This document shows positions 34,733-41,603 of a stretch of 41,603 nt of DNA, piece after piece. The stretch is from contig PIVW01000001.1 of the NCBI GenBank assembly GCA_003353825.1, positions 1 through 41,603 on the forward strand, read 5' to 3'. How positions within the stretch are numbered: the stretch's first letter is position 1; the number at the start of each line of letters is the position of its first letter. The notes under the pieces were generated by a model, which was given only the letters and a program-made list of their open reading frames with translations, made no database searches and was not told where the DNA came from. This stretch comes from Chloroflexota bacterium. Lineage in GTDB: Bacteria; Chloroflexota; Anaerolineae; J102. The position numbers and the translations under genes were made by a program.

Positions 34733-36946
34733 GTGGACATATTGACAGGCGTTATCGAACGCATCACTTACCATAACGAAGAGAATGGCTATACCGTTGC
34801 CCGCCTGACCGGGCAACGGGGTGGCCTTATAACCATTGTCGGAAATATGATGGGGATCAATGTGGGCGCATCGGTGCAATTGCGTGGCGTTTGGAGCAGC
34901 CATGCTCAATATGGCCGCCAGTTCAAAGTGGAGGATTATAAGATGGTGTTGCCCGCTACCGCGGTCGGCATCGAGAAATATCTGGGGTCGGGTCTAATTA
35001 AGGGCGTTGGGCCGGTGACGGCTAAGCGTATTGTCCGCCGTTTTGGGGCAGAGACGCTGGAGGTGATCGACAATGAACCGGATCGGTTGTCCGAAGCGCT
35101 TGGAGTGGGTAAGAAGCGGGTGATAATGATCAAAAAAGCCTGGGAAGAACAACGGCAGATCAAGGAAGTGATGATTTTTTTGCAGGATCATGGCGTATCT
35201 ACCAGCTTGGCGGTCAAGATCTACAAATACTATGGTGATGCCGCGGTCGGTGTTCTCAAAACAGATCCTTATCGGTTGCAACGTGATATCTACGGCATTG
35301 GTTTTCTCACTGCCGACAAGATCGCACAGGCGCTGGGTATCCCCCACGACAGCCCCGAACGCGTGGCGGCCGGTGTGGCCTATGTGTTGGGCCAACAGTC
35401 GGATGAAGGGCATGTCTTCACACCCCAACCCGATCTCGTGGACGAAGGGGCCAAGCTGCTTGGTGTAGATCCAGAGCTGGTAGAACAGGCGATCCTGCGC
35501 TTGCAAGGGGAGGAGCGGGTCCATGTCGAGCAGGTTCAATACAAGATCGAGCCACAGGGCGAAGTGTTAGGTGAGACACAAGCGGTGTATCTAACACCCT
35601 TTTACTACGGTGAGATCGGGGTGGCCGGACGCCTGCGAAAGCTGAACGAAGCGCGCTTGGCAACTGGCAGCAGGCATCTCTCAGCCTTTGCAAATTTCAA
35701 TTGGGAGGAGGCGTTTTCTGCGTTGCGCCAACACACGACGATTGATTTAGCGCAGGCTCAGCGTCAGGCAGTGCAAACAGCTCTCACCCATTCGGTGACG
35801 GTCTTAACCGGAGGACCGGGGACCGGCAAGACGACCACTTTGTTGGCCATCATCCGTTTATTAAGGGCAGCCGGTAATCGTTTTGCCCTGGCTGCGCCGA
35901 CCGGACGCGCCGCTAAGCGTATGTCTGAAGCGACCGGCCATGAGGCCAAGACTATCCACCGACTACTGGAAGTGAACCCAAGCGCAGGGTTTAGCTTCAA
36001 ACGCAATGCCGAAAACCCACTCAAGATCGATATGCTGGTTGTGGATGAAGCCTCTATGCTGGATTTGCTGCTGACCAATAACTTGCTCAAGGCGATACCC
36101 CCTGGGGCACATCTGTTACTGGTAGGTGATGTGGACCAGCTACCCTCGGTGGGTGCGGGCAATGTCTTGGGCGATATCATCGACTCGGGGGAAGTTGCGG
36201 TTGTTGAGTTGCAGACCATTTTTCGTCAGGCCGCAGACAGCTACATTATCACCAATGCCCATCGCATCAACCAGGGACAAATGCCCTTGTTTCCTAAAAA
36301 TGCTACCGATTTTTTCCATTTCAAGATCGAGGATGTCGAACGTTGTGCGGACATGGTTGTAGATCTCGTGAAAGAGCGGATACCCAAACAATTCGGCATA
36401 TCCTCCTCCGAGATTCAAATTCTAAGCCCAATGCATCGTGGTGCTATGGGGGTGGGTGCGCTGAATCTACGTTTGCAGCAGGCCCTAAACCCACCCAACG
36501 AACGGAAACCCCAGCGTGCAAACGGGGGTCGAGTGTTTCGTGTCGGCGATCGCATTATGCAGATGCGTAATAACTATAATCTGGAAGTCTTTAATGGAGA
36601 TATGGGCACGGTCAGCGCCATTGATCTGATCATGCACACACTTACGGCGACCATCGATGGCCGCCCGGTGGTGTATGATTGGGCGAATCTTGACGAACTG
36701 GTGCACGCCTGGGCGGTATCGGTACACAAAAGCCAGGGGTCAGAATATGGGGTCGTGGTTCTGCCGTTCCACACCACTCATTATGTCATGCTGCAACGCA
36801 ATCTGCTTTATACTGCCATTACCCGAGCCAAAGAGATAGTGGTGATTGTAGGTACGTCACGAGCCTTGGCTGTGGCAGTGCGAAATGACAAGGTAGCCGA
36901 GCGGCATACGGCTTTGGCCGAACGTTTGCGTGGGGAACTCCGTTAG
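34733..36946 (+). CDS. recD2: RecD2-type ATP-dependent DNA helicase
   Basis: This 737-aa SF1B 5'-3' helicase has the RecD2/YrrC layout: an N-terminal OB-like domain (to ~80), tandem helix-hairpin-helix repeats (LIKGVGPVTAKRIVRRFG, DIYGIGFLTADKIAQALGI) and the helicase core with Walker A TVLTGGPGTGKTTTLLAI near residue 360, LAAPTGRAAKRMSEATG (Ia), MLVVDEASMLDLLL (II), LLLVGDVDQLPSVGAGNVLG (III), and C-terminal GDRIMQMRNNYNLEVFNGD, HAWAVSVHKSQGSEYGVVVL and LLYTAITRAKEIVVIVG. This type works without RecBC. It starts at GTG (MDILTGVIERI). The 183-bp gap to the divergent helicase must hold both promoters. Confidence 0.95.
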   Translation: MDILTGVIERITYHNEENGYTVARLTGQRGGLITIVGNMMGINVGASVQLRGVWSSHAQYGRQFKVEDYKMVLPATAVGIEKYLGSGLIKGVGPVTAKRIVRRFGAETLEVIDNEPDRLSEALGVGKKRVIMIKKAWEEQRQIKEVMIFLQDHGVSTSLAVKIYKYYGDAAVGVLKTDPYRLQRDIYGIGFLTADKIAQALGIPHDSPERVAAGVAYVLGQQSDEGHVFTPQPDLVDEGAKLLGVDPELVEQAILRLQGEERVHVEQVQYKIEPQGEVLGETQAVYLTPFYYGEIGVAGRLRKLNEARLATGSRHLSAFANFNWEEAFSALRQHTTIDLAQAQRQAVQTALTHSVTVLTGGPGTGKTTTLLAIIRLLRAAGNRFALAAPTGRAAKRMSEATGHEAKTIHRLLEVNPSAGFSFKRNAENPLKIDMLVVDEASMLDLLLTNNLLKAIPPGAHLLLVGDVDQLPSVGAGNVLGDIIDSGEVAVVELQTIFRQAADSYIITNAHRINQGQMPLFPKNATDFFHFKIEDVERCADMVVDLVKERIPKQFGISSSEIQILSPMHRGAMGVGALNLRLQQALNPPNERKPQRANGGRVFRVGDRIMQMRNNYNLEVFNGDMGTVSAIDLIMHTLTATIDGRPVVYDWANLDELVHAWAVSVHKSQGSEYGVVVLPFHTTHYVMLQRNLLYTAITRAKEIVVIVGTSRALAVAVRNDKVAERHTALAERLRGELR

Positions 36947-37065
36947 CGTACACCCCAGCCACTGTCACATATAACACAATATGTTCTAGATCATAGACGG
37001 CGACCTCTTTTATCTCTATCATGGATAATATCACACGCACGTACTCCGCAACGCGGGGTGGAATT

Positions 37066-37413
37066 ATGATTATTGTCATGGATAGAGGGTTATGCGACGC
37101 CGATCTGGCGTTTTGCGCCCGTTGTTCTTCTGCTTTCTTTCAAAAACCCCACGGTACCGACCGACCTTGCATCGTAAATATTATCGACGATGGCGATGAC
37201 GAAATGCTGAATTTCGTCGTATTGACCGATGGTCGCACATTGAGATTTCATCTTACCGATGATGCGGTCGAGGGGTTGGCCCTGGAGGGATGGGAATTCC
37301 TTGCGGACTTCGATCCGGCATTTATCCGTAGGGGTGCTGCTGAACGCTGGCGAGCTTTAGATTCAGATGCTAGCTCAGAACAGGGTGTTTATCGAAGTGC
37401 TGTGAGAGACTAG
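37066..37413 (+). CDS. Hypothetical protein (about 115 aa)
   Basis: I recognise no family. The chosen ATG (MIIVMDRGLCDADLAFCARC) has GGGGTGGA upstream; a start 15 codons earlier (37021) is possible. A CxRC pair (CARC) and another Cys follow. The rest is a mixed alpha/beta sequence rich in Asp (NIIDDGDDEMLNFVVLTD; GRTLRFHLTDDAVEG), ending in a polar tail. It converges on the HAD gene with 9 bp between stops. Coding status is plausible but not certain. Confidence 0.5.
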   Translation: MIIVMDRGLCDADLAFCARCSSAFFQKPHGTDRPCIVNIIDDGDDEMLNFVVLTDGRTLRFHLTDDAVEGLALEGWEFLADFDPAFIRRGAAERWRALDSDASSEQGVYRSAVRD

Positions 37414-37422
37414 CAAAAACCT

Positions 37423-38067
37423 CTACCCTATTCCTGCCGCTCTCAGGTTATCGTGTTTGCTTGAATCCAACAGATGCAGTATTTGCGATTTTGCATCGGC
37501 TGCGCCGGTGAAATGGATGGCTTGTAAGCCGAAACGTCGGGCCATATCAATGTTCTCCTCGCGGTCGTCTAGAAAGTAGATGTTGCTCGGCCGCTTGTTG
37601 AGTTCCGACAGTACATATTCAAAGCACTGTGGTTCCGCCTTGCCCATCCCCATTTCATAAGATAGAAAAGCTCTGTTCACACGTCGTTTGAGGCCGAACC
37701 TGGCGTCCAGAACCTCGAACCATTCCCCCCGAGTGTCGCTGAGCAGATAAACGCCAACGTGCTGGGCACACAGGTCCAGGAGTTCTAGGGAGCCTTGTAA
37801 GGGGTGAATGCTATCCAGGACGGCCTGCTTGAGAACTCGCCAGTCGGTATCGGTACCGAGCTCCTTTTGCACCGCCCGCCAGAACTCGACCTCGGTGATG
37901 CGACCTCGGTCCCAGGGATACTCCCAGCGCACGTAAACGGGCTCGATTTGTTCGACAGGCCGCTCTAACAGCGTCGCAAGTTCTGCGGAGGCTGATCGAA
38001 AACTCGATGAGAGCAGTACGCCGAAAATGTCGAATAGAATTCCTTTGGGATTATAGGATGAACGCAT
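37423..38067 (-). CDS. HAD-superfamily hydrolase (HAD-IA, YihX-like)
   Basis: This 214-aa haloacid-dehalogenase-like phosphatase has motif I as ILFDIFGVLL near residue 10: the nucleophile Asp is present, while the usual second Asp is Phe, as variation is common in YihX-type members. Motif II is VYLLSDTRGEW, motif III is GMGKAEPQCFEYVL (Lys) and motif IV is IYFLDDREENIDMARRFG. The alpha-helical cap between I and II is short (EYPWDRGRITEVEFWRAVQ). The substrate is unknown, probably a small sugar phosphate. The start codon lies 3 bp inside the border of mobile element copy B, whose terminal repeat supplies GAGAAG as ribosome site. Confidence 0.9.
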   Translation of the reverse strand: MRSSYNPKGILFDIFGVLLSSSFRSASAELATLLERPVEQIEPVYVRWEYPWDRGRITEVEFWRAVQKELGTDTDWRVLKQAVLDSIHPLQGSLELLDLCAQHVGVYLLSDTRGEWFEVLDARFGLKRRVNRAFLSYEMGMGKAEPQCFEYVLSELNKRPSNIYFLDDREENIDMARRFGLQAIHFTGAADAKSQILHLLDSSKHDNLRAAGIG

Positions 38068-38070
38068 CTT

Positions 38071-38195
38071 GTATCTTCTCAATATTTCGGGGCACTTGCC
38101 GAATAAATTCGGGCTCTGGGGCGGGATTCTACGAACCTACGCCAAACGTCCACCTTCGTGGACGGGTTGGTTCCCCCAAGTTATTGAGAAGATAC
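38071..38195 (-). mobile_element. MITE-like element, copy B (125 bp), next to the HAD start codon
   Basis: The ends GTATCTTCTCAATA (38071-38084) and TATTGAGAAGATAC (38182-38195) are perfect inverted repeats. The reverse complement is about 90% identical to copy A over its whole length, including both internal hairpins. No flanking 8-bp duplication is visible (CGCATCTT versus GAAAAGTA), so one flank may have been rearranged. The element begins 3 bp upstream of the HAD ATG. Confidence 0.88.
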
Positions 38196-38420
38196 GAAAA
38201 GTACTTCCTTTGTCGATCTCAGAGGGCGATGGACGACAGGTCACGGATAACTGCGATTTCGCTCTGATCGAATAAGCCGTCCTGGATGAAGCTATTCTGG
38301 GAACAGCGGACAACACTTTTGCCTCTTGCACTTTGCCATTTGATTTTTGCCTTTTCCTCCTTGCCATCTGATTTTCAAAGCAGATTGAAACATTCATTGC
38401 AGGGGCACATGACAGGAAAC

Positions 38421-38450
38421 ATTGGCCAAAAAACGGCCAATTATTGGCCG
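38421..38450. promoter_or_regulatory. GGCCAAT palindrome cluster upstream of the dockerin gene
   Basis: ATTGGCC (38421-38427), CGGCCAAT (38434-38441) and ATTGGCCG (38443-38450) form overlapping palindromes; the last two are an 8-bp dyad with a 1-bp centre. Placed about 150 bp upstream of the dockerin-protein start, they could be an operator or a small hairpin. This role is a guess. Confidence 0.45.
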
Positions 38451-38600
38451 AAAATTGCACCAGACGCGTCGTGGACTTCATGCTACAGTAAACATAAGCT
38501 AATCAATATACACTCAAGGAGATACTATTAAGCCAAACAATACGAATAGCCTCAGATCTATAACTATCAACCTACTCTACCCAATGGAGGTGGAAACATT

Positions 38601-40469
38601 ATGAAAGTGTTCAACTGCATTTTGCCACATAGCACGTCTGGCGACAAAGCTACTGCTAATACCCCGCTGTATCACTCCAAAAAAGAAGTTCTTATGCATG
38701 GTGTGGTCGCAAAATTGATCTCTAGTATTATGTTCATCACGCTAATTCTAGGACTATTTCTAGTCTTGTTGCCAAAAGAGGTAGCAGCACAAGGTGGTAC
38801 CAATGATCCAATCTCGGAAATTCCTTTTCCTAGAGTATATTGGATTACACATGATACTGCTTGTAGCGCCTTATCAGAAGAAGCAAAAATGGCATCCATT
38901 CTTGAGGTACATGCAGACTGTACGGGTAATTTGACTGAACGAGCAGATATTATGACAAATCAATGGGAAACTGAATGGAACCCTCTCAATATCGCTTTTG
39001 TGCCGGGTTGGTATTGGGTTGGTTATGATACTGATGGTGGAGGGTATAATTATGGTGATATTAGAAAAACGGCGGCAGACAAGATTGAAGATTGCGGCAA
39101 TTGGCGTTTTCCTCGGAATGAGAGCTCGCGTATTAATTGGGTTAAGTGGAAAGATTCCAAGTACCCCTTTTTTGCCGCCAATTTAGGTACCGATGCTACT
39201 AATAATAATACTATCACTTGTAACGGTGAATTATACGTAGACTGGTGGCCAAACTGGATCACTACTACAGCTGTTACTGACACGAAGTGGGACGGTATAC
39301 GTATAGACATGTCTGCCAATATCCATTCGTACTATTCTGGTGATGTCGATCATGATGGAAATGGCCTAGTAGATAATACAGAAGGAGAAGGATGTGGAGG
39401 TAAAGAATGCGCTGCTGGCCGAAAACATCTCAATGAACTATATCGCAGTGGAATCAACCATATGTTTGAGGGAGTGCAAAATAGCTCGAACTTACTAACC
39501 GTAGGAAACGACGCATGGTTTCCTGCTTCGGGAATATCAGAAACTTTTGAGTCACCTGGATTTTCAACCGGTCCAGTTAATCTTGTTATGGCCGAAGACT
39601 GGACAAAACACTGGCATGAAGAAAATGCTGTTCTCAGATATCAATCATGGCCCGATCCTGTTGAAAAAGACTGGCGAGCGGTTGATTTTAGCACTGCCAC
39701 AAAGATCTGGAAGCAGTTTGATGATGCTGATAAACACTACGTTATCATGTCTAAACAGATATCTGCTTGGTGGGACGCTGACCAAGAAGAAAATATAAAA
39801 AAGGACGAAGGAGTTGTTTGGGAGGATGTAGAGAAGCGCTTTAGTCTGGCGGCGGCGACAATGTACGGTGCAGTTCACTCATACGCGCGTGAAACCGTAT
39901 GGTCTGAGTGGGTGGATGAGTACGCCGTCTATCCTGGGAACAAGATAGCAACAACCGACGCAAATAGAGAGCTAGGCATGGGGTGGTTAGGCAAGCCACG
40001 CTCAGACATGATGACAGTTGACAGCGACGGTGCTCCGTCTGAAACGATTTCAACAGCGGTCAATTCAGTGAATTGGACAACGATCAAGGATAAGGTCTGG
40101 GTTCGGTACTTCGATCATGGCGTTGTTCTACTCAATCCCACAGACTCCCCGAAGGACGTTAAATTGTTAGGGTCATTCAAGAAGCTAATGAAAGACGGGG
40201 ACAGTGTCAACGACACTGATCTTGGTGCTGATCCATCAGTATCTGTGCCTAAACGTGATGGACTCTTCTTGTATGATGCTTGTCGAGCCATGGATTTTAA
40301 CGACGATGGTCTTGTCGATATCGACGATATAAATATCGTACTCAATGCATCTATCTTTAACCAACCATTCCCAGGTGATCTCACCTACGATCTAGATGGA
40401 GATGGGATTGTCGATATCTCGGATATTTTTACTGTTTCTATCCGTTTTGGTGAAATCTGTCTACCTTGA
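38601..40469 (+). CDS. Secreted glycoside-hydrolase-like protein with dockerin-type C-terminus
   Basis: This is a 622-aa protein. A signal peptide follows M32 (VVAKLISSIMFITLILGLFL, cut after VAAQG). The main domain resembles hypothetical TIM-barrel glycosyl hydrolases of the GHL15 kind: PFPRVYWITHDT at the N-terminus, WDGIRIDMSANIHSYYSG with acidic residues, TFESPGF, and a closing VWVRYFDHGVVLLNPTDSPK strand module. The last ~60 residues hold two EF-hand-like loops (DFNDDGLVDIDDINIV; DLDGDGIVDISDIFTV), a dockerin-type domain. The first ATG has GGAGGTG upstream; ATG at 38694 would start at the signal peptide. Base composition is more AT-rich than its neighbours, so transfer is possible. Substrate unknown. 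Confidence 0.82.
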   Translation: MKVFNCILPHSTSGDKATANTPLYHSKKEVLMHGVVAKLISSIMFITLILGLFLVLLPKEVAAQGGTNDPISEIPFPRVYWITHDTACSALSEEAKMASILEVHADCTGNLTERADIMTNQWETEWNPLNIAFVPGWYWVGYDTDGGGYNYGDIRKTAADKIEDCGNWRFPRNESSRINWVKWKDSKYPFFAANLGTDATNNNTITCNGELYVDWWPNWITTTAVTDTKWDGIRIDMSANIHSYYSGDVDHDGNGLVDNTEGEGCGGKECAAGRKHLNELYRSGINHMFEGVQNSSNLLTVGNDAWFPASGISETFESPGFSTGPVNLVMAEDWTKHWHEENAVLRYQSWPDPVEKDWRAVDFSTATKIWKQFDDADKHYVIMSKQISAWWDADQEENIKKDEGVVWEDVEKRFSLAAATMYGAVHSYARETVWSEWVDEYAVYPGNKIATTDANRELGMGWLGKPRSDMMTVDSDGAPSETISTAVNSVNWTTIKDKVWVRYFDHGVVLLNPTDSPKDVKLLGSFKKLMKDGDSVNDTDLGADPSVSVPKRDGLFLYDACRAMDFNDDGLVDIDDINIVLNASIFNQPFPGDLTYDLDGDGIVDISDIFTVSIRFGEICLP

Positions 40470-40508
40470 AACGCTGAGCATATAACCTGCCCAGCAATAA
40501 CAACCCAT

Positions 40509-40575
40509 GCATCTTCATCTTGCCCTTACAACGATCTGCAATTTCTACAATGTTATAAGGTAAAGATGAAGATGC
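40509..40575. repeat. Long imperfect hairpin 1 after the dockerin gene
   Basis: GCATCTTCATCTT (40509-40521) pairs exactly with AAGATGAAGATGC (40563-40575), and the pairing continues inwards with mismatches (CCTTA/TAAGG). The stem is about 20 bp or more. Confidence 0.75.
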
Positions 40576-40634
40576 CCAAATGTTAGATTGCTGAACAATA
40601 AAGCTCGCATTGGTTCAGCAATCTAATATTTGGG
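40575..40634 (+). terminator. Long hairpin 2 after the dockerin gene
   Basis: The 22-nt arms at 40575-40596 and 40613-40634 are complementary at 21 of 22 positions (cores TTAGATTGCTGAAC and GTTCAGCAATCTAA) around a 16-nt loop. No U-run follows, so it may be a terminator, a 3' stabiliser or a palindromic element. It abuts hairpin 1 with no spacer. Confidence 0.6.
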
Positions 40635-40862
40635 TCTGACTATTAAGCAATTGAGGGGCCGCTATAGGGTAGTCGTTTGCTGGCTTTGGGGTTTCTGATC
40701 GAAACATGCCCATAATTCAATGGCAGTTGCTGAGGTTTGACGTCGGGCCTCGAATCAGCTAGACTCAGCCTGAGTAAGGGAGGCGATGCCCATCAGAGCC
40801 CGTATGCGTTTCATCTTTCATGTGTGGTTTTATCTGAGTTTAGATAAGCAGGAGTTCGCTAT

Positions 40863-41456
40863 ATGCCAAGCATAGAAGAAAATGTTGAATTATGGGGGGA
40901 TGACTATGATTGGAGTCATTCCGGCGATCGTTGGTCTGCAAAATGGGGAGGGGTGGATATGCATTGGTATGGAACATTGTTGCCTCGCATCCATGAATTT
41001 TTACCGGTTAAGGCCATTTTAGAAATCGCTCCTGGTTATGGACGCTGGACGCAATACCTGAAGGACCAGTGTGAGCGTCTCATTGCCGTAGATCTGTCAG
41101 AAGTGTGCATCGAAGCCTGCCGGCAATGTTTCAATAAGAGTCCGCATATCTCCCTACACCTCAATGATGGAAAATCCCTGGACATGGTACCGGACAACTC
41201 GGTTGATTTTGTCTTTAGCTTCGATTCACTGGTTCATGCCGAGAGCGCTGTCTTAGAAGCATACCTGTCCCAACTCGTAAATAAGCTGACTCCAGAGGGC
41301 GTGGGGTTTGTGCATCACTCCAATTTGGGCGAGTTTGAAGGATACTTTTCAAAAATGAACAAGCTTCCCCCGAACATCCGGTATCGGATTCATCAATGGG
41401 GTTTACTCGAGAGAGATCATTGGCGAGCTCAGAAGTATAATCAGAAGACTCAATGA
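40863..41456 (+). CDS. Class I SAM-dependent methyltransferase
   Basis: This 197-aa protein has a Rossmann methyltransferase core: motif I is AILEIAPGYGRWTQYL near residue 52, motif II is LIAVDLSEVCIEACRQ, the DGKSLDMVPDNSVDFVFSFD segment is motif IV, and motif V is QLVNKLTPEGVGFVHHSNLGEF. Upstream WGDDYDWSHSGDRWSAKWGG is typical of a group often linked to surface glycan or natural-product loci. The protein ends soon after DHWRAQKY, where relatives usually continue, so the C-terminus may be truncated. AGGAG precedes the ATG. The substrate is unknown. Confidence 0.88.
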   Translation: MPSIEENVELWGDDYDWSHSGDRWSAKWGGVDMHWYGTLLPRIHEFLPVKAILEIAPGYGRWTQYLKDQCERLIAVDLSEVCIEACRQCFNKSPHISLHLNDGKSLDMVPDNSVDFVFSFDSLVHAESAVLEAYLSQLVNKLTPEGVGFVHHSNLGEFEGYFSKMNKLPPNIRYRIHQWGLLERDHWRAQKYNQKTQ

Positions 41457-41485
41457 AAGAGATGCCCACTTCCTTTCATTTTCGC

Positions 41486-41603
41486 GGCTCTTTGGGACTT
41501 CGCGTGACGATCACGAATTTCAGTCGATGATGCCCCCACACCTAGTGGCTGGTTGTGTTAAACGTCTAGATATCGTGCGAGGAAAATCCGCATCACGCGA
41601 AAT
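41486..41603. mobile_element. Second ISL3-like miniature element, cut by the window edge
   Basis: GGCTCTTTGGGACTTCGCG (from 41486) repeats the end motif of the element at 10842-10981 (GGCTCTTTGG). The last bases of the window, TCACGCGAAAT, are the reverse complement of the inner part of this end (ATTTCGCGTGA versus ACTTCGCGTGA, 10 of 11). About ten more bases would complete the right repeat, giving an element of roughly 130 bp with no coding capacity. It starts 29 bp after the methyltransferase stop. Confidence 0.6.

Larger units (their letters stand above)
38068..38600. other. Gap between HAD gene and dockerin-protein gene
   Basis: These 533 bp hold mobile element copy B (38071-38195) and a GGCCAAT palindrome cluster (38421-38450). 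A strong ribosome site (GGAGGTG) for the next gene lies at 38586-38592. No other gene is supported. Confidence 0.65.
40470..40862. other. Gap after the dockerin gene, with two long hairpins
   Basis: These 393 bp contain two tandem long inverted repeats (40509-40634). The rest (40635-40862) has no recognisable gene; AGGAG before the methyltransferase ATG is its ribosome site. Confidence 0.65.

Noticed and set aside
41457..41485. Possible continuation of the methyltransferase in another frame
   Set aside because: Neither alternative frame after DHWRA gives the expected C-terminal motifs, so no frameshift could be demonstrated.

Overview
The window is a piece of a bacterial chromosome, most likely from the phylum Chloroflexota (Anaerolineae/Caldilineae-like). 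This is inferred from several traits together: very large secreted proteins with Thr-Pro 'TPTPT' linkers and a C-terminal YLPLIL-type tail, YCF48/DNRLRE/beta-helix architectures, a LonB-like S16 protease, a RecD2 helicase, frequent TTG/GTG starts and mixed base composition. No rRNA, tRNA, CRISPR array or phage module was found.

Layout. (1) 1-2726 is a decayed MoxR/DUF58 locus. An 889-bp IS5-family element with an intact transposase sits inside moxR, flanked by a TTA target duplication, and the DUF58 gene carries a stop codon and a frameshift. (2) 2916-6134 holds rsmG, parA and, overlapping parA, a membrane protein that begins with a ParB-like N-terminal peptide but has no ParB DNA-binding domain. 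(3) 6148-8670 is a LonB-like protease, convergent with the par pair. (4) 8948-10663 holds a small nuclease-fold-like protein overlapping hpt, then tmk. (5) 11045-21044 carries two giant secreted proteins on the minus strand: a 1492-aa double beta-helix protein and a 1737-aa beta-propeller/CBM9/DNRLRE protein. (6) 21580-26713 is a minus-strand series: endonuclease IV, a DUF2231 membrane protein, a GNAT protein, 3-hydroxyacyl-CoA dehydrogenase, a small hypothetical protein and a PIG-L deacetylase. (7) 26906-27963 holds a DinB-like protein and msrA, followed by a dead methyltransferase. (8) 28307-31332 holds a membrane SpoIIE-type phosphatase downstream of a cyclase-family hydrolase. (9) 31454-36946 carries two divergent SF1 helicases: a UvrD-like enzyme with a nested DEDDh exonuclease, and RecD2. 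(10) 37066-41456 holds a hypothetical protein, a HAD hydrolase, a secreted dockerin-bearing glycoside-hydrolase-like protein and a methyltransferase.

The intergenic DNA is rich in small mobile or palindromic elements. One family has termini GTATCTTCTCAATA (three copies; one has a perfect 8-bp target duplication, one lies 3 bp upstream of the HAD start codon). A second family has ISL3-like termini GGCTCTTTGG (two copies; one runs off the right edge). Other inverted repeats lie inside the phosphatase gene, after the dockerin gene and after both giant secreted-protein genes.

The most interesting candidates are the ParA/membrane-protein pair, the two short mobile-element families, the helicase with nested nuclease-like domains, and the 17-bp perfect hairpin in the 5' coding region of the phosphatase gene.
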